DNA of 9,983 bases from SCQX01 sp035720945 (lineage in GTDB: Bacteria > Pseudomonadota > Gammaproteobacteria > Burkholderiales > Burkholderiaceae_B), in NCBI GenBank assembly GCA_035720945.1, contig DASTNK010000163.1, positions 1-9,983 on the forward strand. Direction: 5' to 3'. The notes beneath the pieces are model-generated. The model had not been told where the DNA came from, ran no database searches, and saw only the letters and a list, made by a program, of their open reading frames with translations. This document shows, one piece after another, positions 1 through 6,280 of this stretch. A program made the translations under genes and the position numbers. Each line of letters begins with the position of its first letter. The first letter of the stretch is position 1.

Positions 1-405
1 ACCGAGGAAACCGGCACCCAGATCGACATCAACGACGATGGCACCATCACCATCGCCAGCGCCGACCTCGATCGCGCCCGTGAAGCCGAGCGCCGCATCA
101 AGGAACTGACCGCCGACGTCGAAGTGGGCCAGGAATACGAAGGCCCGGTGCTGCGCTTGCTGGATTTCGGCGCCATCGTGCAAGTGCTGCCGGGTCGTGA
201 CGGCTTGCTGCACATCTCGGAAATCGCCAACTATCGCATCGCCAACATCAACGACGTGCTCAAGGTGGGCCAGGTCGTGCGCATCAAGGTGATCGAGGCC
301 GACGACAAGGGTCGTCTGCGTCTGTCCATGAAGGCCATCGGTGGCATAGAAGCCCAGGGCGGCCCGCAAGGGCCGGCCGCGGCGTCTCCCGAAGCCCAGG
401 CCTGA
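1..405 (+). CDS. pnp: Polyribonucleotide nucleotidyltransferase (PNPase), C-terminal part, 5' truncated by window
   Basis: The frame is open from base 1 and ends at TGA 403-405, giving the last 134 residues. PNPase is a 3'-5' phosphorolytic exoribonuclease of mRNA decay and a cytoplasmic degradosome component. Window residues 1-37 match the end of its KH domain (IDINDDGTITIAS, then DRAREAERRIKEL). Residues 42-112 form an S1 RNA-binding domain (VGQEYEGPVLRLLDFGAIV, GRDGLLHISEIA, VGQVVRIKVIEAD, GRLRLSMKAI). This KH-S1 order at the C terminus, and these exact blocks, are typical of Pnp. The last 20 or so residues are a Gly/Ala/Pro-rich tail, which is usually variable. The two catalytic RNase PH domains and the KH GXXG loop lie upstream of the window. 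A first Met at 124 inside the S1 domain is not the real start. A strong terminator follows at 443-490, so this is the end of its transcription unit. Confidence 0.95.
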   Translation, partial: TEETGTQIDINDDGTITIASADLDRAREAERRIKELTADVEVGQEYEGPVLRLLDFGAIVQVLPGRDGLLHISEIANYRIANINDVLKVGQVVRIKVIEADDKGRLRLSMKAIGGIEAQGGPQGPAAASPEAQA

Positions 406-442
406 CCACGGCAGTGGGCATCACTGCCCGCTGTCTGGTTGG

Positions 443-490
443 CGGCCGCCTGTGCCGGTGCATTGTCCGGCGCGGCGGCCGTTCTGTTTT
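443..490 (+). terminator. Rho-independent terminator after pnp
   Basis: An 8-bp perfect GC-only stem (cggccgcc 443-450 with ggcggccg 474-481) encloses a second 5-bp stem (gccgg 454-458 with ccggc 467-471) around an 8-base loop. It is followed directly by a T-rich run (ttctgtttt, 482-490). The 37-base gap from the pnp stop codon and the T-run on the + strand fit termination of pnp. Seen directly by base pairing; no folding energy was computed. Confidence 0.75.
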
Positions 491-775
491 CCGCAACCTA
501 TGTGCGGTCAGGCCGCTGAGCACTGGATTGCCTTTTGGCGATGGTGTTCTCTCCGCTGATCCCCTTCAGGCCCATTCGTAATAACCCAGATGGGCAGGTG
601 TATCCCGTCGCCAAGCAGCAGACCAATCCGCGCCGGCGCCTGAATACGCTCCAGCGCCAGACCGAGCCATTGCAAAGAGGGCAGGCGGCACGATCTGTAT
701 CGAAAATAGTCAATATTTGACAACCCCTATGGCTCTTTCCCTGACCGGGCACCATAATGTCGGGCGCAAAGGGCT
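491..775. other. Gene-poor gap between pnp terminator and diguanylate cyclase gene
   Basis: I see no supported gene here. Short overlapping ORFs on both strands (61 to 85 codons; + 535-720, - 508-723, - 498-755) have no recognisable motif, no good ribosome site, and contradict one another. Small hairpins occur, for example attgcc/ggcgat around a tttt loop near 528-543 and ccgca/tgcgg at 491-507. A perfect -35 word (ttgaca, 717-722) and a good -10 word (cataat, 753-758) are 30 bases apart, too far to work together. The promoter of the downstream gene should lie here but cannot be placed. Confidence 0.5.
768..773 (+). promoter_or_regulatory. Ribosome binding site bearing on diguanylate cyclase start choice
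   Basis: The purine run aaaggg lies 2 bases before ATG 776 but 8 bases before ATG 782 in the same frame. The spacing favours 782 as the true start, two residues shorter at the N terminus. Confidence 0.4.
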
Positions 776-2281
776 ATGGACATGGGAAGTGGAATCAGGG
801 CGGCATCGAATGGTGGTCGGGACGACGTTGGGTCAGTCCTAACGCTTGCCGCTCGTGTTCGCCACGCATGGGCCAGGGCCGCCTGCCGCTGGCCTGTGCT
901 GGACATCTTGCTGATGGCTTGTGCAACGTTCTGTCTGGCCTTGCTCGGCCTCGTGTTGCGTTCACCCTATGCTCTGGCGCCGTATTGGCCGGCCAATCCT
1001 GTACTTCTGGGGGCGTTCATCCTGCGCCCACGGCTGGTGCGACCCGCTTGCTGGGTCGCCGTGCTGGCGGCGTTCGTGGCGACCGACTTTTTCATTGCCG
1101 GCACCCCGGTGTTGAAGTCCTTCCTTCTCAATGGCATCAATGTCGTGGGCATAGGCGTGGGCTATCTGGTCTTCCGCCGGATATTCGGTGCCAAGGTGGA
1201 TTTTGGCCAACCGTTCTCGATGCTGCATTTGTGTGTGGTGGCTGTGGCATCCGCCGTGGCCGAAGCCGTGCTGGGCGGAGTCTTCGCATCCATCGTGTCG
1301 GATCAGGGCGAGTTGGCGGGCGCACTGGGTTGGTTCTCGGAAGAATTCCTGTCCTTCATTACCTTGCTGCCAGTGATGCTGAGCGCGCCCGCGTTCCTGC
1401 ATCGGAGTCGGCGTAAGTGGCGCCGTCGAAGCCTTCGCGAGGCGGCGCGTGCCTGCTTGCCGGCGCTGGCACTCGTCGCAAGCCTGTTGCTATCGCTGTT
1501 GATCAAGGGGAGTGGCGCCATCGCCTTTCCCGTGATTGCGTTGTCCTATTGTGCGCTGTCTTATCGCTTTTTCACGACATCGCTGCTGGTCGCGTTCTTC
1601 ACCATCTGGACCGTGGAATTCGCGGTGCGGGGGATTCTGCCCGAGTACACCGGGCCGGCCGATATACACGGCTTGATATCGCTGCGCCTGGCGATGGCTT
1701 CCATCGCGCTGGCGCCGTTGATCATCGCCAGCGTCATGGCCGCTCAGGCCCGCGTGTTGGCGGAGTGGCGCTTCATGGCCAATTCGGACAGCCTCACCGG
1801 CGTGCTCAATCCGCGTGGCTTTTATCGGGAAGCCCGTGCCTTGCTGCGGGCGCTTCATAAAAGCAGGCAGCCTGTGGCTGTGTTGATGATGGATCTGGAT
1901 TTCTTCAAGCAAATCAACGATACCTATGGTCATGGGGTGGGGGATGGTGCGTTGATCAAGGCAGCCACTCTATTGCGTGAAGAGTTGCGCGATACCGACA
2001 TCAGTGGCCGAGTCGGGGGGGAGGAATTCGCCGTATTGCTGGCGCTTGATACGCCGCACGAGGTCGAAACCGTGGCAGAGCGCATTCGGGCGTCGATTGA
2101 AGCATGTGGCGTGCCGGTGGAAGGGCGGGCTCCGCTGCGAATGACAGTAAGCATCGGCGCGTCGTTTTCCAACTATGCTCCGGCCGAATTGTCCACACTG
2201 ATGCACGCCGCCGATCGCGCGCTCTACCAGGCCAAACATGCCGGTCGCAACCGAGTTTGCGTGTGGCGTGGAGCATTGTAA
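776..2281 (+). CDS. Membrane-bound diguanylate cyclase (MASE1-like sensor plus GGDEF)
   Basis: Makes the second messenger cyclic di-GMP from two GTP at the inner membrane. Residues about 42-322 carry eight to ten hydrophobic segments (for example 42-60, 91-107, 118-134, 147-170, 190-205, 228-243, 248-262, 266-285, 305-322) and resemble an MASE1-type integral sensor; the YWPANPVLLGAFILRP stretch (70-85) is reminiscent of that family. A GGDEF domain spans about 335-498: DSLTGVLNPRGF (338-349), DLDFFKQINDTYGH (373-386) with metal-binding D373, active-site GGEEF (414-418), and an RXXD inhibitory site RDTD (405-408) exactly five residues before it. It should therefore be catalytically competent and product-inhibited. 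Start: an in-frame stop at 755-757 limits the start to after 757. ATG 776 and ATG 782 are both possible; the aaaggg at 768-773 is better placed for 782. No EAL domain is present. The signal sensed is unknown, and the MASE1 assignment is less certain than GGDEF. Confidence 0.92.
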   Translation: MDMGSGIRAASNGGRDDVGSVLTLAARVRHAWARAACRWPVLDILLMACATFCLALLGLVLRSPYALAPYWPANPVLLGAFILRPRLVRPACWVAVLAAFVATDFFIAGTPVLKSFLLNGINVVGIGVGYLVFRRIFGAKVDFGQPFSMLHLCVVAVASAVAEAVLGGVFASIVSDQGELAGALGWFSEEFLSFITLLPVMLSAPAFLHRSRRKWRRRSLREAARACLPALALVASLLLSLLIKGSGAIAFPVIALSYCALSYRFFTTSLLVAFFTIWTVEFAVRGILPEYTGPADIHGLISLRLAMASIALAPLIIASVMAAQARVLAEWRFMANSDSLTGVLNPRGFYREARALLRALHKSRQPVAVLMMDLDFFKQINDTYGHGVGDGALIKAATLLREELRDTDISGRVGGEEFAVLLALDTPHEVETVAERIRASIEACGVPVEGRAPLRMTVSIGASFSNYAPAELSTLMHAADRALYQAKHAGRNRVCVWRGAL

Positions 2282-2333
2282 TGAGAATGAATATCGTTTG
2301 TCTTTATGAGAAAAATTGATTATCATTTCTCAT
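2281..2333 (+). promoter_or_regulatory. Cluster of Fur-box-like operators upstream of ftrABCD
   Basis: This AT-rich island in GC-rich DNA begins at the last base of the preceding stop codon. Two sites each match the classical 19-base Fur consensus at about 12 of 19 positions by eye: 2283-2301 and 2312-2330. The word atgagaa occurs at 2281-2287 and 2306-2312, and its complement ttctcat at 2327-2333. The second and third copies form an 8-bp perfect inverted repeat (atgagaaa 2306-2313, tttctcat 2326-2333). Fur with Fe2+ represses iron-uptake genes, so the position upstream of an iron-uptake operon fits. The Fur assignment is by consensus resemblance only. Confidence 0.65.
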
Positions 2334-2343
2334 CGCGCCAGTT

Positions 2344-2376
2344 TTGACATTCTAGTTGCGTTCGTCGTTTTCTAAT
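2344..2376 (+). promoter_or_regulatory. Possible sigma70 promoter of ftrABCD
   Basis: A perfect -35 hexamer (ttgaca, 2344-2349) lies just downstream of the Fur-like sites, and a 5-of-6 -10 word (tctaat) is at 2371-2376. The 21-base spacing is longer than the usual 16-18, so one of the two elements is probably not used as such. A start near 2383 would leave a leader of about 90 bases before ftrA. Confidence 0.3.
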
Positions 2377-2461
2377 TGCCCCTTTGTCGTTGTCCCGCCC
2401 CCGTTGGTTGGGAGTGTCCACAGGAGGGCGTTAGGCTGGCCTGGACTTTTGATCCCGCATC

Positions 2462-2466
2462 AGGAA
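2462..2466 (+). promoter_or_regulatory. Ribosome binding site fixing the ftrA start
   Basis: aggaa, 9 bases upstream of ATG 2476, supports the signal-peptide start rather than the in-frame ATG at 2356. Confidence 0.5.
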
Positions 2467-2475
2467 CACACACGC

Positions 2476-3015
2476 ATGAAAAAGATACTGCTGTCCGCGC
2501 TCGTGTTGAGCGCCAGTCTGTCGGCCACGGCCTTCGCGGCGGAATACCCCATCGGCAAACCGGTTGACCAGGGTGGCATGGAAGTGGCCGCTGTGTTCCT
2601 GCAACCTGTCGAAATGGCTCCCGCCGGCATGATGCGCCCCGCCAAGGATTCCGACATCCACCTCGAGGCCGATATCCACGCGCTGGCACACAACCCCAAT
2701 GGCTTCCCGGAAGGGGCGTGGATGCCTTATCTGGTCATTCACTACGCGTTGCAGAAGGCGGGGTCCGACAAGACGCTGTCCGGCGACCTCATGCCCATGG
2801 TGGCCAACGATGGGCCACATTACGGTGACAACGTCAAGCTCGAAGGGGCGGGCAAGTACAAGCTCACACTGACGATCGCGCCGCCAACGGCCAACAAGAT
2901 GAATCACTTCGGCCGCCATATCGACAAGGAAACCGGTGTGGCGCCGTGGTTCAAGACCTTCACGACAAGCTACGAGTTCGTGTATGCGGGCACCGGCAAG
3001 AAGGGCGGGTACTGA
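2476..3015 (+). CDS. ftrA: FtrA: P19-type periplasmic iron-binding protein
   Basis: Periplasmic component of a ferrous-iron uptake system (FtrA in Bordetella/Brucella, P19 in Campylobacter, FetP in E. coli). It is 179 residues long, the usual family size. Residues 1-21 are a Sec signal peptide (MKK, hydrophobic core, cleavage about AFA|AE). The mature part shows the P19 signature: MEVAAVFLQPVEMAPAGM (35-52), DIHLEADIHA (60-69), WMPYLVIHYALQ (82-93), MPMVANDGPHYGDNVKL (106-122), HFGRHIDKETGV (144-155) and FTTSYEFVY (162-170). Candidate metal ligands, by analogy with the Cu/Fe site of P19, are H62, E64, M108, H115 and H148. The start is chosen because aggaa (2462-2466) sits 9 bases before ATG 2476 and a signal peptide begins there; an in-frame upstream ATG at 2356 would bury the signal. 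First gene of the operon; one base separates it from ftrB. Symbol by homology and gene order. Confidence 0.92.
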   Translation: MKKILLSALVLSASLSATAFAAEYPIGKPVDQGGMEVAAVFLQPVEMAPAGMMRPAKDSDIHLEADIHALAHNPNGFPEGAWMPYLVIHYALQKAGSDKTLSGDLMPMVANDGPHYGDNVKLEGAGKYKLTLTIAPPTANKMNHFGRHIDKETGVAPWFKTFTTSYEFVYAGTGKKGGY

Positions 3016-3016
3016 C

Positions 3017-3385
3017 ATGCCGCGCTTTGTGAATACGACATCGCGCGTCGTGGGCGCATGGCTGGCGGGTCTGTGCATGATGCTGGGGCTGGCCGGCGGC
3101 GCCCACGCCGACGAACTCCCCACGTTCACCCTCACCTTCCAGGCCGACGGTACGTTCGAACCGGCGCGCCTGGAAGTGCCGGCCGGGCGCTTCAAGCTTA
3201 TTCTGGTCAACAACAGCAAAGAGCCTGTCGAATTCGAAAGCCTGCCCTTGCGCAAGGAAAAAGTCATGGGTCCGGGCGTCAAATCGTTCGTGGTGATCAC
3301 CATTTCCCGCCCGGGTGAATACCCGTTCTTCGATGACTTTCATCAGAATGTGAAGGGCACACTGGTGGTCGTGCCCAAGAAGTGA
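3017..3385 (+). CDS. ftrB: FtrB: periplasmic cupredoxin-like protein
   Basis: Small exported protein of 122 residues, cupredoxin-like fold, assigned to FtrB by family resemblance and position between ftrA and ftrC. In Ftr systems it is thought to help oxidise Fe2+ before permease uptake. Residues 1-31 look like a signal peptide (basic start, core AWLAGLCMMLGLAGG, cleavage about AHA|DE). The mature part reads as a beta-sandwich: FTLTFQADGTFEPARLEVPA, FKLILVNNSKEPVEFES, LRKEKVMGPG, FVVITISRPGEYPFFDDFH and GTLVVVPKK. The only cysteine (C20) lies in the signal peptide, so there is no type-1 copper Cys; E, M and H residues in VEFES, KVMGPG and FDDFH are possible ligands. Start: ATG 3017 begins the signal peptide and is one base after the ftrA stop; a longer in-frame version from 2936 would overlap ftrA. 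gggcggg before the start may act as ribosome site. Confidence 0.88.
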   Translation: MPRFVNTTSRVVGAWLAGLCMMLGLAGGAHADELPTFTLTFQADGTFEPARLEVPAGRFKLILVNNSKEPVEFESLPLRKEKVMGPGVKSFVVITISRPGEYPFFDDFHQNVKGTLVVVPKK

Positions 3386-3401
3386 ACGGAATCGCATAAT
3401 C

Positions 3402-4274
3402 ATGGATCAAGTGGCATTCATCGTCTGGCGGGAAAGTGTCGAAGCCTTGCTGGTGATCGGTATCCTGTTCACCTGGCTGCGGGCCAGCCCTGAAGGGCGC
3501 AAGGGCCTGCCCTGGTTGTGGGCGGGCGTGCTCGCCGGCCTGGGGCTGGCGGTGTTGCTGGCCTTGGTGCTGTTGGGCATATCGTCCTGGCTGTCCAGCG
3601 AGGGGCAGGAATGGTTTCAGGCCATCATGGCGTTGGTGGCGTGCGGCCTGGTCGTGCAAATGGTCGTGTGGATGCGTCGCCACGGCAGAACCTTGAAGAA
3701 GGATCTCGAAGGCGGCATGCAGACCCAGCTGGGGCGGGCGAACTGGTGGGGGCTTCTGGTGCTGGCCATGATCGCGGTGGCGCGCGAAGGCAGTGAAACC
3801 GTCGTGTTCCTGTACGGTACCATTTCCGCCGGGGACGCTTCCGGCGCGGCGTGGCGGCTGGCTCTGGCGGGTATCGGCGGTTTCGCGGCGGCGTTGCTCA
3901 CGTTCTGGGTGCTCCAACTGGGCGGCAGGCTCATCACGTGGCGGCGGTTTTTCAGGCTTACCGAGATCCTGCTGTTGCTGTTGGCCAGCGCGTTGTTGGT
4001 TGGCGGGCTCGATCACCTGATCTCGCTGGGTGTTCTGCCAACCCTAATGGATCCGGTGTGGGACAGCTCCTGGTTGTTGAGCACGTCCGGCGGCCTGGGC
4101 AAGATTCTGGCTGATTTCGCCGGGTATCGCGCTTATCCGGCCTTGTCGGAATTGCTGATCTGGCTGGGTTACTGGGCCTGCGTGTTCTACCTGCTGAATC
4201 GAGCCGGAAGGCCAGTCGCCAATCAGAAGGCCACCGCGCCGGTGAAGGCACAGGCGGGCGCGACACAGCGATAA
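3402..4274 (+). CDS. ftrC: FtrC: Ftr1-family iron permease
   Basis: Inner-membrane iron permease of the Ftr1/EfeU family, 290 residues, which would carry iron delivered by FtrA/FtrB into the cytoplasm. Two REXXE motifs, the iron-binding hallmark of the family, are present: RESVE at 10-14 in the first helix and REGSE at 128-132 in a later helix. About seven hydrophobic helices are visible (roughly 11-26, 39-60, 72-91, 115-127 running into the REGSE segment, 149-173, 186-202, 249-266). The C-terminal 20 residues are polar and Ala/Lys-rich, probably cytoplasmic. It starts 16 bases after ftrB with only a weak ribosome site (cgga at 3387-3390) and ends 2 bases before ftrD, consistent with one coupled transcript. 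Nothing appears truncated. Confidence 0.93.
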   Translation: MDQVAFIVWRESVEALLVIGILFTWLRASPEGRKGLPWLWAGVLAGLGLAVLLALVLLGISSWLSSEGQEWFQAIMALVACGLVVQMVVWMRRHGRTLKKDLEGGMQTQLGRANWWGLLVLAMIAVAREGSETVVFLYGTISAGDASGAAWRLALAGIGGFAAALLTFWVLQLGGRLITWRRFFRLTEILLLLLASALLVGGLDHLISLGVLPTLMDPVWDSSWLLSTSGGLGKILADFAGYRAYPALSELLIWLGYWACVFYLLNRAGRPVANQKATAPVKAQAGATQR

Positions 4275-4276
4275 TC

Positions 4277-5689
4277 ATGACGACGCTCGGCCTGGTCGCC
4301 TCGAAGTACGCAGGGTACCTGCGCGATCATGCCCCGCTGTTGCGAAAGCTGCAGTGGGGTATTGTCTGCTTCTACTTGTTTCTGCTGATCGTGCCGGCGA
4401 TGCTGCCGTTGCCCGGCCGCACGGCGTCATTGTTCAATAACCTGACCATCTTCGCCCAGTTCGCGTTCTGGGGCGTGTGGTGGCCGTTCGTGCTGGTGTC
4501 CATTCCCTTGTTCGGACGCGCCTGGTGCGGCCTGTTCTGTCCGGAAGGGATGCTCACCGAGTGGGCCAGCGAGCACGGCCGAGGGTGGGCCATTCCCAAG
4601 TGGATGCGCTGGGGCGGCTGGCCTTTCGTGGCTTTCGCGTTGACCACCATCTATGGTCAATTGGTCAGTGTGTACCAGTACCCCTGGGCGGTGCTGGCCG
4701 TGCTGGGCGGATCCACGGCCGGGGCCATGGTGGTCGGATACCTGTATGGCCGAAACAAGCGCGTGTGGTGCAAGTATCTCTGTCCAGTGAACGGCGTGTT
4801 CAACCTGCTGGCCAAGTTGGCTCCGTGGCACTACAAGGTGGATGAAGACGCCTGGCGCCACCCCGTCCGGCGCACCGCGTCCATCAATTGCGCGCCGCTG
4901 GTGCCGCTACGGCACATGAAGGGAGCGGGTGATTGTCACATGTGTGGGCGTTGCAGCGATTACCGTGGCGCCGTCACGCTGACCCCGCGATCACCCGAAG
5001 CCGAGATCGTCACGGTGGCGCAGGGCGACGCATGGCAGACGGCGCTGATCGTGTTCGGCCTGATGGGGCTGGCGGTTGGCGCCTTCCTCTGGAGCGCCAG
5101 CCCCTGGTTCGTGACACTGAAACAGTCCGCCGCGTTGTGGCTGATCAACCATGACGTGACCTGGCCGTTGGCGCAGAACGCGCCCTGGTTCGTGCTGACC
5201 CATTACCCTTCCGTCAATGACACGTTCGCATGGTTGGATGGTGCGGGCATCCTGTTCTTCATTGTCGGTTCAACAGTCGCGGTGGGCGGGCCGATCTACC
5301 TGGCACTGTGGCTGGCCAACCGCGTGGCTCCGATGCCGCGGCGGCCGCAAGTCGTGCCCGTGGAGTCCGTGGGACATGATGCCGTCGGTCGGGTCGGGCT
5401 GCATAAGCTGGCCCTGGGCCTGATTCCAGCGGCGGGTATCGGGGTCTTTCTGGGCCTTTCAGCCACGACATTGTCCCTGCTCAAGAACGAGGGTGTGCCG
5501 CTGTATTGGGCCACCGGCGCCCGCTTCATCCTGTTGTCGCTGGCCCTGCTGTGGAGTCTGAGGCTTGTGTGGCGCATTCTCGGAACACGTGGCTCATCGC
5601 CTTGGCGCCGGTGGGCGGGGGAGGGCATCGTCATGCTGGGCCTGACACCATTCTGCGTGGCGTGGGTACTGTTCTTTGTCGTGTGGTAG
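4277..5689 (+). CDS. ftrD: FtrD: NapH-like membrane iron-sulfur (polyferredoxin) protein
   Basis: Inner-membrane [4Fe-4S] protein of 470 residues, fourth component of Ftr-type iron uptake. It is presumed to pass electrons from iron oxidation, or from a quinone, across the membrane; the exact role is not settled. Paired CXXXCP motifs typical of NapH/RdxA-like proteins lie at 84-89 (CGLFCP) and 165-170 (CKYLCP). A further cluster can be built from C220, C223 and C226 (CHMCGRC) with C205 as a distant fourth ligand. About nine membrane segments are visible (for example 27-45, 57-78, 137-155, 254-272, 322-345, 377-397, 413-431, 450-468). It starts 2 bases after the ftrC stop with no clear ribosome site, so translation is probably coupled to ftrC. 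No terminator is evident in the 117 bases that follow. Confidence 0.9.
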   Translation: MTTLGLVASKYAGYLRDHAPLLRKLQWGIVCFYLFLLIVPAMLPLPGRTASLFNNLTIFAQFAFWGVWWPFVLVSIPLFGRAWCGLFCPEGMLTEWASEHGRGWAIPKWMRWGGWPFVAFALTTIYGQLVSVYQYPWAVLAVLGGSTAGAMVVGYLYGRNKRVWCKYLCPVNGVFNLLAKLAPWHYKVDEDAWRHPVRRTASINCAPLVPLRHMKGAGDCHMCGRCSDYRGAVTLTPRSPEAEIVTVAQGDAWQTALIVFGLMGLAVGAFLWSASPWFVTLKQSAALWLINHDVTWPLAQNAPWFVLTHYPSVNDTFAWLDGAGILFFIVGSTVAVGGPIYLALWLANRVAPMPRRPQVVPVESVGHDAVGRVGLHKLALGLIPAAGIGVFLGLSATTLSLLKNEGVPLYWATGARFILLSLALLWSLRLVWRILGTRGSSPWRRWAGEGIVMLGLTPFCVAWVLFFVVW

Positions 5690-5734
5690 CTGTCGCATCC
5701 TCCATCCATGATGTTCGCTGTCTTGCCGCGGGTT

Positions 5735-5740
5735 TAGAAT
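5735..5740 (+). promoter_or_regulatory. Weak candidate -10 element before the molybdenum hydroxylase genes
   Basis: tagaat matches the -10 consensus at 5 of 6 positions and lies 66 bases before the start at 5807, but the -35 region 17 bases upstream (tgttcg) is poor. An activator-dependent promoter, or read-through from ftrD, is possible. Confidence 0.25.
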
Positions 5741-5806
5741 CATGGGCAAGGGATCGTAAACCGCCCATCAGCGGTAATGCGCGGCTCACATCAAGGAGAT
5801 TGACTG

Positions 5807-6280
5807 ATGCCCGACCTCATCACGCTCAACGTCAACGGTAAAGACCAGTCGGTTGACGCGGAACCAGACAGCATGCTGCTGTACGCCTTGCGCGACAACC
5901 TCAAGCTTCACGGACCGAAATTCGGCTGCGGCCTGTCCCAGTGCGGGGCCTGCACCGTCATCATGGATGGCACCGCCATACGGTCCTGTGTCATGCCGCT
6001 GTCGGCAGTGGCGGGCCATAAGATCACCACGCTGGAAGGCTTGGGAACCATCGACAAACCGCACCCGCTCCAACAGGCCTTTATCGATGAGCAGGCCGTG
6101 CAGTGCGGTTACTGCATCAACGGCATGATCATGACAGCCAGCGCACTGCTCAAGAAGAACCCGCATCCCACGCGCGACGACATCAAGCAGGCGCTGGACG
6201 GTAACCTGTGCCGCTGCGGTACGCACATGCGCATCGTCCGCGCCGTGGAACGAGTTGCCAAGTCGGGAGAACCGGCATGA
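5807..6280 (+). CDS. [2Fe-2S] subunit of a molybdenum hydroxylase (isoquinoline 1-oxidoreductase alpha type)
   Basis: Small electron-transfer subunit of 157 residues of the xanthine oxidase superfamily; it takes electrons from the molybdenum centre of its partner. Two [2Fe-2S] sites are complete: a plant-ferredoxin-type cluster C41, C46, C49, C61 (FGCGLSQCGACTV, then SC) and an alpha-helical cluster C100, C103, C135, C137 (QCGYC and LCRCGTH). Length and spacing are the family norm. A strong ribosome site (aaggaga 5793-5799, 7 bases before ATG) fixes the start. The stop overlaps the start of the next gene in an ATGA, so the two subunits are translated together. It has no signal peptide; in this family it can be exported folded together with its Tat-bearing partner. 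Resembles IorA, but the substrate is unknown, so no symbol is given. Confidence 0.93.
   Translation: MPDLITLNVNGKDQSVDAEPDSMLLYALRDNLKLHGPKFGCGLSQCGACTVIMDGTAIRSCVMPLSAVAGHKITTLEGLGTIDKPHPLQQAFIDEQAVQCGYCINGMIMTASALLKKNPHPTRDDIKQALDGNLCRCGTHMRIVRAVERVAKSGEPA

Noticed and set aside
757..1416. A 219-codon + frame overlapping the diguanylate cyclase in another phase
   Set aside because: The composition is low in hydrophobic order and has no motif, while the overlapping frame gives a coherent membrane protein with a GGDEF domain.
2431..3303. A 290-codon minus-strand frame opposite ftrA and ftrB
   Set aside because: No recognisable motif; the + strand carries two clear exported proteins with signal peptides and correct gene order.
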